A stretch of 64,000 nt of DNA from Romboutsia faecis (GCF_014323405.1 NZ_JACRWE010000008.1:1-64000); one strand, 5' to 3'; counted from the stretch's first letter, positions 33,778 through 42,925 are shown. Numbers and translations: made by a program. The notes: generated from the letters alone by a model not told the origin.

Positions 33778-34589
33778 GGAAGTTAATGAAGTATGAATTA
33801 AAGGCTTGTGGAAGAACATTTTTACCACTATATGGAGCAATATTATTAATGTCAGTAATTGCTGGACTTAGTATGAATATGGGAATATTCCAAATATCAG
33901 GTCTCGCAACAATAGTTTTATTTGGGCTTTTTGTTGCTTTAGGTGTTCTAACAATAATGATTACTATACAAAGATTTAGAAGGAATTTATTAGATGATGA
34001 AGGATATCTGATGTTTACCTTACCTGTAACGTCAAAGGAATTAATATTTTCTAAATACAGTGTAGCACTTATATATACAATATTAAGTAGTATAGTTTCT
34101 GTATTATCATTTATTATTATTGTATTAATTCAAAGTATAGATAGCATTTCTTTTAGTGATTTATGGTATGATTTATCTAGATCGTTATCAGAACTATCAC
34201 CTGTACAAGATATATTAATATATACTGTAATTTTAGCTTTTATATTATATACAATTTTTATTTTAACTTTATATTTATCGGTATCTATGGGTCAGTTACC
34301 GATATTTAACAAACATAGAAATATAGTTGCATTCATAAGCTTTTTTGTTATAAATATAGTTGTAGGAAAATTATATGAGTTAGTATCAATGTTATTTAGA
34401 GGTAGCTTAGAAGATTATTTCGTGAATATTTCTATAAGTGAATCATCGGATCTTAATGTTTTACTGTCAGAATTTGGTAATATGATTTCTCCAATTTTTA
34501 TATATAATATAGTGATCCATGTTATATTTGCAGTTATATTATTCTTTGGGATTACTTATATATTAGATAAAAAACTTAATTTAGAGTAA
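33771..34589 (+). CDS. ABC-2-type permease of YtrABC-like system
   Basis: A 272-aa membrane protein with about six hydrophobic segments (YGAILLMSVIAGLSM, IVLFGLFVALGVLTIMI, YTILSSIVSVLSFIIIVLI, and three more to the C-terminus). The loop FRRNLLDDEGYLMFTLPVTSKELI is characteristic of these small ABC-2 permeases. It is the third gene of the gntR-ATPase-permease operon. Substrate unknown; similar systems respond to cell-wall antibiotics. Confidence 0.87.
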   Translation: MLGKLMKYELKACGRTFLPLYGAILLMSVIAGLSMNMGIFQISGLATIVLFGLFVALGVLTIMITIQRFRRNLLDDEGYLMFTLPVTSKELIFSKYSVALIYTILSSIVSVLSFIIIVLIQSIDSISFSDLWYDLSRSLSELSPVQDILIYTVILAFILYTIFILTLYLSVSMGQLPIFNKHRNIVAFISFFVINIVVGKLYELVSMLFRGSLEDYFVNISISESSDLNVLLSEFGNMISPIFIYNIVIHVIFAVILFFGITYILDKKLNLE

Positions 34590-34597
34590 TATTTAAT

Positions 34598-34636
34598 AAG
34601 GCGTGTATTAAAATTTATTTAGTACATGTCTTTTTA
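34598..34636 (+). terminator. Terminator of YtrABC-like operon
   Basis: 10-bp stem AAGGCGTGTA / TACATGTCTT with two G-U pairs, followed by a T tract. Confidence 0.7.
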
Positions 34637-34733
34637 TTTTGAATAAAATATAACTTTTGTAATATAGTGGAATATGCAGATTATAGAAACTTTTTGTAAA
34701 AAATACATATAATATAGATTGAGGAGGTGTTTT

Positions 34734-36008
34734 ATGAATTACAGACATTTATTTGACGGAATAGATGAGAAAATTAAGCTGATCGATGGATCTTATGTAT
34801 CCCCTATTAATTTTGATAATGGAGCAACTACACCACCTTTAAAAAGTGTAACAAAATTGATTCAAGATAATATAAAGAATTATGGTCCAATAGCAAGGGG
34901 CGTAGGTCCAAAAGGTGAATTTTGTACTAATGAATTTGCAAAATCTAGGGAAACTATATTAGATTTTTTTAATTTAAAAGAAAGTGATACTCATACTGTT
35001 ATATATACAAAGTCTGATACAGAATCTTTAAATATATTGGCAAATTTATTGGTTAAAAATAAATATGATATGGTTTTGACAACTAGAATGGAGCACCATG
35101 CAAATGATTTACCATTTAGAGGTGTAGGCAGAGTTGTTTATATAGATGTAGATAATTTAGGAAGAATAAATATAAATAATATAGAAGAAGAACTTATTAG
35201 AGCAGAAGGAAAAATAAAACTAGTAACTATAACTGGAGCATCTAATGTAACTGGATATTTAAATCCTATTCATGATATTGCAAAAATAGTTCACAAGTAT
35301 AATGCTAAGTTAATAGTAGATGCAGCACAGCTTATTGCACATGTAAAAGTAGATATGAAAGGGAATTCTAAAGATGAAGAAATAGATTTTCTAACTTTTT
35401 CTGCTCATAAAGCATATGCTCCATTTGGTGGAGGTGCAATAGTAGGCTTAAAAAGATATTTAAAAGATTCTAGACCATTTTTATCTGGAGGAGGGTGTGT
35501 TGCAGGAGTATTTGATGAAAGTGTAATTTGGGCTCCTATTCCAGAAAGATTTGAAGCAGGAACACCAAACTTCTTTGGTGTTATAACTATGGCAAAAGCA
35601 TTAAAAGACTTAAAGGAACTTGGCTTTAGTAATATAGAATTACATGAAAAAGAAATTAAAGATTATCTAATAGAGGAAATGAAAAAGATTGAAAATGTTA
35701 TATTATATGGAGATATAAATAATACAAGTGATAGATTAGGAGTAATAACCTTTAATGTAAAAGGTAAGAATTATGAAGACGTTGCTGTTAAAATGGCCAA
35801 TGAAAAAGGTATTTCTTTAAGATGTGGTAAGTTTTGTGCACACCCATATGTAAATAGATTGTTAGGTGTAAGTGATGAAGATGCATATAAGGATATAGTA
35901 TCAGGTGAGCAAAATTATGGAATGATAAGGGTTAGTTTGGGGTTATATAATACAATTGAAGAAGCTAGTAAATTTATAGATGAATTAAAATTAATCGCAA
36001 ATAACTAA
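34734..36008 (+). CDS. Class V aminotransferase-fold PLP enzyme, cysteine desulfurase-like
   Basis: A 424-aa PLP enzyme of the SufS/CsdA-like class V fold: substrate-side NFDNGATTPPL at the start, MEHHANDLPFR, the PLP Asp in IVDAAQLIAH, the PLP lysine in TFSAHKAYAPFGGG, and RCGKFCAHPY near the C-terminus where desulfurases have their reactive Cys loop. No suf or isc genes are adjacent, so the role (sulfur transfer or another amino acid) is open. GAGGAGGTG lies before ATG 34734; the frame is open from 34719 without support. Confidence 0.88.
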   Translation: MNYRHLFDGIDEKIKLIDGSYVSPINFDNGATTPPLKSVTKLIQDNIKNYGPIARGVGPKGEFCTNEFAKSRETILDFFNLKESDTHTVIYTKSDTESLNILANLLVKNKYDMVLTTRMEHHANDLPFRGVGRVVYIDVDNLGRININNIEEELIRAEGKIKLVTITGASNVTGYLNPIHDIAKIVHKYNAKLIVDAAQLIAHVKVDMKGNSKDEEIDFLTFSAHKAYAPFGGGAIVGLKRYLKDSRPFLSGGGCVAGVFDESVIWAPIPERFEAGTPNFFGVITMAKALKDLKELGFSNIELHEKEIKDYLIEEMKKIENVILYGDINNTSDRLGVITFNVKGKNYEDVAVKMANEKGISLRCGKFCAHPYVNRLLGVSDEDAYKDIVSGEQNYGMIRVSLGLYNTIEEASKFIDELKLIANN

Positions 36009-36049
36009 AAGAAATAAAATATTAAATTCTTAAAATTAATATTACACAT

Positions 36050-36119
36050 AAGCATAAGCATAAATTTCATTTTTAGCAAAGTTAATTTGCAAGAAAATGG
36101 ATTTGAGCTTATGCTTTTC
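36050..36119. terminator. Long imperfect hairpin / terminator
   Basis: Outer stem AAGCATAAGC / GCTTATGCTT, middle stem around AAATTTCATTTT / AAAATGGATTT and inner GCAAA / TTTGC make one long hairpin of nearly 70 bases ending in TTTTCT. Confidence 0.65.
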
Positions 36120-36225
36120 TGTATTTTATGTAAATTTTACCATACATTAGGTAGAATCATTGCTATTTAATTCTTTAATAGTTTATAATGAAAGCAAGTA
36201 AGACGTAAGAAAGAGGAATTGGCCA

Positions 36226-36942
36226 ATGATTAATATAGCTATATGCGATGATGATTTGATAACTTTACATAATACCAAGGAATTGATTGAAGAATATAAG
36301 ATAAAAGAGTTTAATATAAAAACTTATAGTAGCGGAGAAGAGTTACTAAAAAGTAGAAACGAATTTGATATTATATTTTTAGATATAGATATGGGAGGTA
36401 TTAATGGTATTGAAACTGCAAAGAGGATAAGAGTTTATGATAAAAGAGTAAAAATAATTTATGTTACTAACTATACGGACTATACACCTATGGCATTTAG
36501 TGTTCATGCATTTGGATACTTAGTAAAGCCTTTGAAGTTAGAAGATGTGCATCACCAGCTTAATGAAGCTCTTTCTTATATGAAAGAAGATAAAGAAGAG
36601 TTAGTAGAATTTATTACTAATGAAGGCTTAGTTAGAATTAATTTAAATAAAATATATTATTTTGAATATCAATCAAGAAAAGTTCTTATGAAAACTAATG
36701 ATAAGATATATACTCTTAAAGAAAAAATATCAGATATAAGTTCAAGAATGAAAATTCATGGATTTGAAATGCCGCATAAAAGCTTTGTTGTAAATTTATA
36801 CAATGTAAAATCTATTAAAGGTTATGATATATTCATGATGGATGAAAGTGTAATTCCACTATCACAAAAGAAATCTACAGAATTTAGAAATACTCTCAAT
36901 ATCTACCTTAGTAATCATATTGAGAAAAACATAAGGGGGTAA
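36226..36942 (+). CDS. LytTR-family response regulator (AgrA/VirR-like)
   Basis: A 238-aa regulator. Receiver domain: DD near residues 8-9, phospho-acceptor Asp in IIFLDIDMGG, Thr/Lys in YVTNYTDY and YLVKPLKL. The C-terminal LytTR DNA-binding domain (EGLVRINLNKIYYFEYQSRKVLM ... MPHKSFVVNLYNVKSI) is of the AgrA type. The histidine kinase follows 5 bases after the stop. A promoter with TATAAT at 36184-36189 precedes it. No AgrB/AgrD-like pair was found, so the signal is unknown. Confidence 0.93.
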   Translation: MINIAICDDDLITLHNTKELIEEYKIKEFNIKTYSSGEELLKSRNEFDIIFLDIDMGGINGIETAKRIRVYDKRVKIIYVTNYTDYTPMAFSVHAFGYLVKPLKLEDVHHQLNEALSYMKEDKEELVEFITNEGLVRINLNKIYYFEYQSRKVLMKTNDKIYTLKEKISDISSRMKIHGFEMPHKSFVVNLYNVKSIKGYDIFMMDESVIPLSQKKSTEFRNTLNIYLSNHIEKNIRG

Positions 36943-36947
36943 GTATC

Positions 36948-38252
36948 ATAAATAATTATATCGATATAATTGCTTTTTTAATACTACCTATAATAGGAAG
37001 CATATTTATAGTTTATGCTTGTTTTGATTTTATGAAAAAGGTAGATAGAAATATATACAAACATAAAATATTATATTTGATTGCATTTATTATTTTTAAT
37101 ATTGTACTATTATTTACTGCTATGTCAGGAAAGTTAATTATGAATATAATAGGATTTACGTGTGGAATAGTAGTAATAGGACATTTTTTATATAATGATT
37201 CTAAAATTTATTTACTATATTACTGTATATTTTCAATTTGTTTTTTACTTATAGATATACTCTTAACAATAGTGATACAAGTATGTATTTTAGCTACTGG
37301 AGCATACTTTACTAGTATAGCATATTTACAAATTGTTGTTATTTTTATAATTAGGATAGTAGAGTATGTCTATATATTATTATTCATAACATTTATTAAT
37401 AGAAGAAAAGCAAAGAAAATAAGCATAGTACAAAGTTTAAGATTTTTAGTAATACCTGTATTTAGTGTAGTTTATATATTGACTTTAGTCTCAATATTAC
37501 AAATTTATGCCGGATTTCAAGAGTCTGTATTGTTAATAGTTAATATAGTACTAATATTAATATTAAATATTTATGTTACTCATATATTTGATGCTATATC
37601 AAAAAATAATATTCTACAAAATGAAATTAATTTATATCATCAACAAAGTAAGTTGCAGCATAGATACTATGATAATTTAGAAAGTAAGTATATGCAGTCT
37701 AGAAAATTAATTCATGATATTAGAAATCATTTACAATCAATTGAAAGATTATATGAATTAAAAGATAATGATAGAGCAAAAGAATATACAAATGATATAC
37801 ATATGATGCTTAATGAACTAAACCAAAAATATTATACAAGTAATAGAGTATTAAATGTAATTTTAAATGATAAGTTTCTAAGCATAAAAAATGCTAATAT
37901 AAAATTAGATTATAAAATAGGAGATGTAAATCTTGATTTTATAAGAGAGATAGATGTGACTACAATTTTTGCAAATCTTTTAGATAACTCTATAGAAGCA
38001 GCAAGTAAAGTTGAAAAAAATAGATTTATTAATTTTTATGTAAATCAATTTAATGATTTTGTAGTTATAAAGATAATAAATTCTATGAAAGATATACCAA
38101 TTAACAAAAATAATAGATTTAAAACTACTAAAAAAAATCATGAAGGACTTGGTATTGAAAATGTTAGAAAAACATTAGAACAATACGAAGGAACTATGGT
38201 TGTTGATTATACAGAAGACGAGTTTAAAGTTAATGTTGTAATTCCAATTTAA
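36948..38252 (+). CDS. AgrC-like sensor histidine kinase, probable AUA start
   Basis: A 434-aa kinase if translated from the ATA at 36948. The N-terminal half has about six to seven membrane helices. The C-terminal half has the phospho-acceptor helix SRKLIHDIRNHLQSIERLYEL and an ATPase domain (NLLDNSIEAASKV, GLGIENVRKTLEQYEG) of the GHKL/AgrC class. The first AUG (37032) has no ribosome site and would cut off a good first membrane helix (IIAFLILPIIGSIFIVYACF). AAGGGGG lies exactly 8 bases before ATA 36948, so AUA initiation is the best explanation. Confidence 0.88.
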   Translation: MNNYIDIIAFLILPIIGSIFIVYACFDFMKKVDRNIYKHKILYLIAFIIFNIVLLFTAMSGKLIMNIIGFTCGIVVIGHFLYNDSKIYLLYYCIFSICFLLIDILLTIVIQVCILATGAYFTSIAYLQIVVIFIIRIVEYVYILLFITFINRRKAKKISIVQSLRFLVIPVFSVVYILTLVSILQIYAGFQESVLLIVNIVLILILNIYVTHIFDAISKNNILQNEINLYHQQSKLQHRYYDNLESKYMQSRKLIHDIRNHLQSIERLYELKDNDRAKEYTNDIHMMLNELNQKYYTSNRVLNVILNDKFLSIKNANIKLDYKIGDVNLDFIREIDVTTIFANLLDNSIEAASKVEKNRFINFYVNQFNDFVVIKIINSMKDIPINKNNRFKTTKKNHEGLGIENVRKTLEQYEGTMVVDYTEDEFKVNVVIPI

Positions 38253-38272
38253 TAATTTAAAGGAGTAAGTGT

Positions 38273-39070
38273 ATGATAGAAAATTCAGTTATAATGGGTC
38301 TGGCATTTAGTGTACTATCAGCTTTAGTATTACCTTTAGGGATATTTGTTTACTGCATTTTTTCAAAGAAAAAAATATTAAAGCCTTTTATTATAGGTGC
38401 TTTAGTATTTTTTATATCTCAGATTGTATTAAGAATACCTATTATATCTTATATATTACCAAATCAAATTTGGTATATTAAACTAAGCACAAATCCATAT
38501 TTGTATGGAATATTCTTAGGATTAACAGCAGGAATATTCGAAGAAGTTGGAAGATATATCGGATTTAAGTACTTATTAAAGAAAAAGCATAGATATATAG
38601 ATGGTATATCTTTTGGACTTGGTCATTGGGGAGTAGAAGCGTTACTGATAGTGGGAGTAAATGCAGCCTTATTCCTTGGTGGTATAATAGCAATTAAAAG
38701 TGGAGTTGACTATAATAGTTCTAACTTACTAAATATAATTTTTAATCAATCTGCATCGATAACTACAGTAAATGCTTTTGCAATGGGTCTAGAGAGAATG
38801 TTTACAATGAGCATACATGTAGCATTATCTATGATTGTATTATATGGAGTAAAATCTAAGCAAATTAAATATCTATTTATTGCAATATTACTTCATGGAA
38901 TTGTTGACGCAGGAGTAGTAATTTTGCCTCAAATATTTAATTTAAATATAGTGGGCATGGAAATATATGTATTCATATGGTCTTTACTATTTTTATATTT
39001 TATATTGAAAATTAAAGATTTATATAAAAATATAGATGACTTGAAATATGAATCACAAATAAAAGACTAA
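38273..39070 (+). CDS. YhfC-family intramembrane metalloprotease-like protein
   Basis: A 265-aa membrane protein with ~7-8 hydrophobic segments. GIFEEVGRYIGFKYLL, GISFGLGHWGVEALL and LLHGIVDAGVV carry the conserved Glu, His and His-Asp residues of the YhfC (DUF2324) family, predicted intramembrane metalloproteases. It follows the Agr-like kinase by 20 bases with AAAGGAG, so it is in the same operon; it could process a signal peptide or the lipoprotein encoded next. Confidence 0.85.
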   Translation: MIENSVIMGLAFSVLSALVLPLGIFVYCIFSKKKILKPFIIGALVFFISQIVLRIPIISYILPNQIWYIKLSTNPYLYGIFLGLTAGIFEEVGRYIGFKYLLKKKHRYIDGISFGLGHWGVEALLIVGVNAALFLGGIIAIKSGVDYNSSNLLNIIFNQSASITTVNAFAMGLERMFTMSIHVALSMIVLYGVKSKQIKYLFIAILLHGIVDAGVVILPQIFNLNIVGMEIYVFIWSLLFLYFILKIKDLYKNIDDLKYESQIKD

Positions 39071-39088
39071 TTTATGGGGGAGAAGTAA

Positions 39089-39481
39089 ATGAAAAAATTA
39101 AAGTTATTATTAGTAATTGTCTTAGGTTGTGTAGGATTAATAGGTTGTTCAAGTAGTAAGCTTAGTGATGCTTTTGACGAGGCAAAATTAAAAACTACTT
39201 CACAAGAAATAATTCAAATGCTATGCAAAGAAGAATATGACAAAATAGAAGATCATATGAGTAAAGAGTTAAAAGATGCAGGAGCAACGCAGCAAATAAA
39301 AGATGCATGGTCTACGGTATCAGGAAAATTAGGAGCTTTTGATTCATATGAAAAGGAAGCTGTAGTAGGTAAGGACAATCAAGCTACAGTTGTAACAATA
39401 ACTAAATTTGAAAATGGTAAAGTTCAATTTACTATATCATACAATGAAGATATGGAACTAACTGGTTTTTATATTAAATAA
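39089..39481 (+). CDS. DUF3887-type lipoprotein
   Basis: A 130-aa lipoprotein (LLLVIVLGCVGLIGC, Cys about residue 20) with a single alpha+beta domain (AKLKTTSQEIIQMLCKEEYDKIEDHMSKELK ... KLGAFDSYEKEAVVG) of the DUF3887 type, which resembles the NTF2-like fold. It is the last gene of the Agr-like two-component operon, 18 bases after yhfC. It is probably surface-exposed and may bind a ligand or partner of the system; function unknown. Confidence 0.83.
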   Translation: MKKLKLLLVIVLGCVGLIGCSSSKLSDAFDEAKLKTTSQEIIQMLCKEEYDKIEDHMSKELKDAGATQQIKDAWSTVSGKLGAFDSYEKEAVVGKDNQATVVTITKFENGKVQFTISYNEDMELTGFYIK

Positions 39482-39486
39482 TATAT

Positions 39487-39540
39487 AATAATAAGCACAG
39501 GTTAAATGAAAATCTAGTCATCTAACATGTGCTTATTATT
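39487..39540. terminator. Bidirectional terminator
   Basis: Outer stem AATAATAAGCAC / GTGCTTATTATT and inner GTTAAATGA / TCATCTAAC between convergent genes. Confidence 0.85.
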
Positions 39541-39543
39541 TAA

Positions 39544-39927
39544 TTACTTAGACTTACGTCTTTTCTTTTGTGCATTAGCATAAAATGGAGTTTTACCTTG
39601 AGGTTTATTTCCTTGTGCATTTGGTTTAGTATTTTTAGCTGTAACTTTTGGCTTACCTACTTTATTTTTTATATCATCTTTTATCTCTTTTCCAGATAAA
39701 GTATCTAATACTAATTTTTTTATAGTTTTAGCATCTCCAGATTTATTTATAAATCCATTAGAACTTTGTGTAGCTATAGCTAAATCATAGTAGTCTACAC
39801 CTTTTATTTCGTCTTTAAAGTTAATGTAAAAGCTATATTTACCACATTTACTATGTATCATTAATGTTTCTTCATCAAGTCCAATCTTAGAGAATAAACT
39901 TAAATCATCAAATTGTAAAAATTCCAT
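39544..39927 (-). CDS. Uncharacterised protein with basic C-terminal tail
   Basis: A 127-aa protein I do not recognise. Residues ~1-75 form a small folded domain (LSLFSKIGLDEETLMIHSKCGKYSFYINFKDEI), and the last ~45 residues are Lys/Asn/Pro/Gln-rich and disordered, ending KKRRKSK, suggestive of nucleic-acid or membrane contact. AAAAGGTGAT before the ATG ending at 39927 sets the start; the longer frame from 39975 has no ribosome site. Confidence 0.75.
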   Translation of the reverse strand: MEFLQFDDLSLFSKIGLDEETLMIHSKCGKYSFYINFKDEIKGVDYYDLAIATQSSNGFINKSGDAKTIKKLVLDTLSGKEIKDDIKNKVGKPKVTAKNTKPNAQGNKPQGKTPFYANAQKKRRKSK

Positions 39928-40229
39928 AAAATCACCTTTTTTCTTAAATTTATGTATAGTATATGAATATAACATATATTATACTATAAAATCTCATTAA
40001 TAAATAAAATTTAATAAAAAACGAAAAGAATGAATCAATAAGGACAAGCTCTTTTTATATATAATTATAATAATATGTAGTAAAGTCATAATAATTAATT
40101 TATATTTGCATAAACATAAGTATTCTTTTTAGTATATAAAATTTATGTAACACATAGTATTACTAAGATGTCATTATATAAATTTAAGTTCTACTTAATA
40201 AGTTAGTTATTTGTATAGGGAGGTACTTT
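39928..40229. other. Intergenic region between divergent genes
   Basis: About 300 bases, extremely AT-rich. The promoters of the two divergent genes must lie here, but no clear -35/-10 pair, operator or RNA structure stands out. Confidence 0.4.
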
Positions 40230-40640
40230 ATGAAGTTTGGAGATAGAGTTTTATATAATGGTGAAGACTATAGATCTTTAGGTGTATACTTGCATGAAGT
40301 TAATTCTAAGGAGGCAATTATAAAGCTAGATAATTCTACGGAAAAAGTTATAGTAATGAAGAAGTATTTATCATTTATTAAAGGTATGGAGAATATGGAC
40401 TTGATTCAAGCTATGATTATTGCTGATTATATATCAAAGGAAAAATATGATGGACATTATACTTTGATGGCTTTTACAACTGGATGTAGATTTTGCTTTG
40501 GAACATTAGATAAGATAAATTATAATACAACAAGTCTTATGGCTTTTGGTAAAACTGTAGAGGAAGCTATTGGGAAAGCTATAAAATATAATATTGATAC
40601 AGATAGTATAATGAATAAAGAAGATAAGATGTACAAATGA
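40230..40640 (+). CDS. Uncharacterised protein, 136 aa
   Basis: A soluble 136-aa protein that is not recognised. The first ~50 residues look like a small beta-barrel (KFGDRVLYNGEDYRSLGVYLHEVNSKEAIIKLDNS), reminiscent of SH3-like folds, followed by a mixed alpha/beta part with TGCRFCFGTLDKI. AGGGAGG lies before the ATG and a strong terminator follows, so it is a real monocistronic gene. Confidence 0.75.
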   Translation: MKFGDRVLYNGEDYRSLGVYLHEVNSKEAIIKLDNSTEKVIVMKKYLSFIKGMENMDLIQAMIIADYISKEKYDGHYTLMAFTTGCRFCFGTLDKINYNTTSLMAFGKTVEEAIGKAIKYNIDTDSIMNKEDKMYK

Positions 40641-40692
40641 TTTTAGATATAATCACGTATTAAAGAGAGTCGTATATATTACAGTGAATATA

Positions 40693-40743
40693 AATAAAAA
40701 GAGCTTATTAGATTAATTAAAATCAAAATAAGCTCTTTTTATT
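40693..40743. terminator. Bidirectional terminator before ftsH stop
   Basis: 17-bp stem with AAAAAGAGCTTATT / AATAAGCTCTTTTT between convergent genes. Confidence 0.9.
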
Positions 40744-40759
40744 TAATTTATTTTAGTTA

Positions 40760-42595
40760 TTATTTTTCATTCAAATCTTCGTTATTTAAAATCTTCATGA
40801 ATTCTTCTCCAGTTATTGTTTCTTTTTCAAGGAGATAATGAGAAAGCTCATGTAGCTTATCTATATTATCTTTTAAAATATTGCTAGCTTTTATATGTGC
40901 TTCTTTTATTATATTTAAAACTTCTTCATCGACCTTAGATGCAGTTTCAGATGAACATGTTAATGATGCATCTCCTCCTAGGTACGGATTATTTACTGTT
41001 TCCAAGGCAACCATACCAAATTTTTCACTCATACCAAATCTAGTTACCATAGCACGTGCAATTTTAGTTGCTTGTTCTATATCATTTGATGCTCCAGAAG
41101 TAACAATATTAAAGATTATTTCTTCAGCAGCACGGCCACCAGTATAAGTAGTTATTTTGTTAAAAGCATCTTCTTTTGACATAAGTACACTTTCAGACTC
41201 AGAAACTTGCATAGTATATCCTAAAGCACCAGAAGTTCGAGGTATGATTGTAATTTTGTGAACTGGGTCACTATTAGTTTGTATAGCAGCAACAAGCGCA
41301 TGACCTATTTCATGATAAGCAATAATCTTTTTTTCTTTATTAGATATAACTGCTCCTTTTCGCTGATATCCTGCTATTACAACTTCTACAGCTTCTTCAA
41401 GATCTCTTTGTGATACTAAATCTCTTTTATCCTTAACAGCTGCTATAGCAGCTTCGTTTACAATATTTGCAAGCTCAGCTCCAGATGCACCAGAAGTAGC
41501 TCTTGCTATTACATTGTAGTCTATATCATTTTCAGTTCTCACATTTGCAGCATGAACCTTTAATATAGATTCGCGTCCAGCTAAATCAGGCATTTCAACA
41601 GGGATACGTCTATCAAAACGACCTGGTCTAAGTAAAGCTTTATCTAAACTTTCAGGCCTATTAGTAGCAGCTAGTATTACAACTCCTAATCCACCATCAA
41701 AACCATCCATCTCTGTAAGTAATTGATTTAGTGTTTGTTCGCGTTCATCATTTCCACCCATACCGCTACCATTATCACGTTTTTTACCTATAGTATCGAT
41801 TTCGTCAATAAATACTATACATGGAGCTTTTTCTTGAGCCTGTTTAAATAAATCTCTTACTCTTGCAGCACCCATACCAACAAACATCTCTACAAATTCA
41901 GAACCCGAAATAGAAAAGAACGGAACATTAGCCTCACCAGCTACAGCTTTAGCAAGTAACGTTTTACCAGTACCTGGAGGACCAACTAAAAGAGCACCCT
42001 TAGGCATCTTAGCACCTATTTCCTTGTATTTTTCAGGATTATTTAGAAAATCTACAATTTCAGTAAGGGCCTCCTTGGCTTCATCCTGACCAGCAACATC
42101 TTTGAACGTTTTACCAGTTTGAGCTTCTACATAAATTTTAGCATTACTTTTTCCAAATTGCATTGCACCTGGTCCACCCATTCTCTTAGCTAACATTCTA
42201 GAGAACATTTGCCCAAGTAATGCAAAAACTAAAATAGGACCTATCCATGTTAGTAGGAAATTTACTATTGGAGAACTTTCTTTTGGTATTGACTTAGAGA
42301 ATGTTACTCCAGCTTTTTCTAGCCTATTAACTAAATCAGGGTCATCCATTTTACCTGTAATGTATATTTTGCTATCTTTTGGGTTTGAAGAAGTGAAGAC
42401 TATCTCGTTGCTTTGTACTTCAACATCTTTGACTTCTTTTTTATCAAGCATTGTAATAAATTTTCCATAGTCAACTTCCTCTGTATGTAATGATCTCATG
42501 CTTGGGAAGAAAAAAGCATTTAGAAGCATTACTATTAATAAAGTCGTTATGTAATAATAAATCAGTGGCTTTTTTGGTTTTTTATTATCATCCAT
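40760..42595 (-). CDS. ftsH: ATP-dependent zinc metalloprotease FtsH
   Basis: A 611-aa membrane-bound AAA+ protease. Two N-terminal membrane helices flank an outside FtsH domain (~residues 35-110). The AAA domain has Walker A GPPGTGKT (~residue 205), Walker [10 protein letters not shown] and the second region of homology [20 protein letters not shown]. The peptidase domain has the zinc motif HEIGH. It removes misassembled membrane proteins and regulatory proteins. AAGGAG precedes the ATG; no operon partner (hpt, tilS) is present, so it may be a second, stand-alone FtsH. Confidence 0.95.
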   Translation of the reverse strand: MDDNKKPKKPLIYYYITTLLIVMLLNAFFFPSMRSLHTEEVDYGKFITMLDKKEVKDVEVQSNEIVFTSSNPKDSKIYITGKMDDPDLVNRLEKAGVTFSKSIPKESSPIVNFLLTWIGPILVFALLGQMFSRMLAKRMGGPGAMQFGKSNAKIYVEAQTGKTFKDVAGQDEAKEALTEIVDFLNNPEKYKEIGAKMPKGALLVGPPGTGKTLLAKAVAGEANVPFFSISGSEFVEMFVGMGAARVRDLFKQAQEKAPCIVFIDEIDTIGKKRDNGSGMGGNDEREQTLNQLLTEMDGFDGGLGVVILAATNRPESLDKALLRPGRFDRRIPVEMPDLAGRESILKVHAANVRTENDIDYNVIARATSGASGAELANIVNEAAIAAVKDKRDLVSQRDLEEAVEVVIAGYQRKGAVISNKEKKIIAYHEIGHALVAAIQTNSDPVHKITIIPRTSGALGYTMQVSESESVLMSKEDAFNKITTYTGGRAAEEIIFNIVTSGASNDIEQATKIARAMVTRFGMSEKFGMVALETVNNPYLGGDASLTCSSETASKVDEEVLNIIKEAHIKASNILKDNIDKLHELSHYLLEKETITGEEFMKILNNEDLNEK

Positions 42596-42823
42596 ATTTT
42601 TAATCTCCTTAAAATAATGATTATACTAAAATATTGCAATGATTAATTATTTGAAATTGAATCTATTTATTGTTATATATCATAATATATTTTATGTAAA
42701 TTTACAATATAAACACATTATATTATATAAGTTTATCATAAATATAAATAAAAAAAGTAAGATATATAAATATAATATATTTATTGATAACAGAATAAAT
42801 AGTATATACACTATAAGTAAGAG

Positions 42824-42857
42824 GGTATTACAATTATTACTAAATAATTGTAATACC
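42824..42857. repeat. Perfect 15-bp inverted repeat upstream of second MATE promoter
   Basis: GGTATTACAATTATT and its exact complement with an ACTA loop. It overlaps the presumed -35 region and could be an operator or a short terminator-like hairpin. Confidence 0.6.
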
Positions 42858-42872
42858 TATATATTAAAAATA

Positions 42873-42890
42873 TAGTTGCAAGGACAACTA
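42873..42890 (+). promoter_or_regulatory. MarR-type operator at second MATE gene
   Basis: TAGTTGCAAGGACAACTA has the same six-base arms and spacing as the operator at 26744-26761 and lies 7 bases after the -10 candidate TATATT. Confidence 0.65.
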
Positions 42891-42925
42891 AATTTATGCA
42901 TAACTTTATTAGGAGGATTAACTTT

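Larger units (their letters stand above)
42596..42925. other. Divergent regulatory region between ftsH and second MATE gene
   Basis: No gene. It contains a perfect 15-bp inverted repeat (42824-42857), a possible -10 TATATT (42860-42865) and the MarR-type operator (42873-42890). Confidence 0.6.

Noticed and set aside
36009-36225. Possible agrD-like peptide gene before the LytTR operon
   Set aside because: No short frame with a ribosome site and a Cys-containing peptide was found; the region is mostly a long hairpin and promoter.
42639-42875. 78-codon open frame upstream of the second MATE gene
   Set aside because: Ile/Tyr/Lys/Asn-only composition with no ribosome site; chance frame in very AT-rich DNA.
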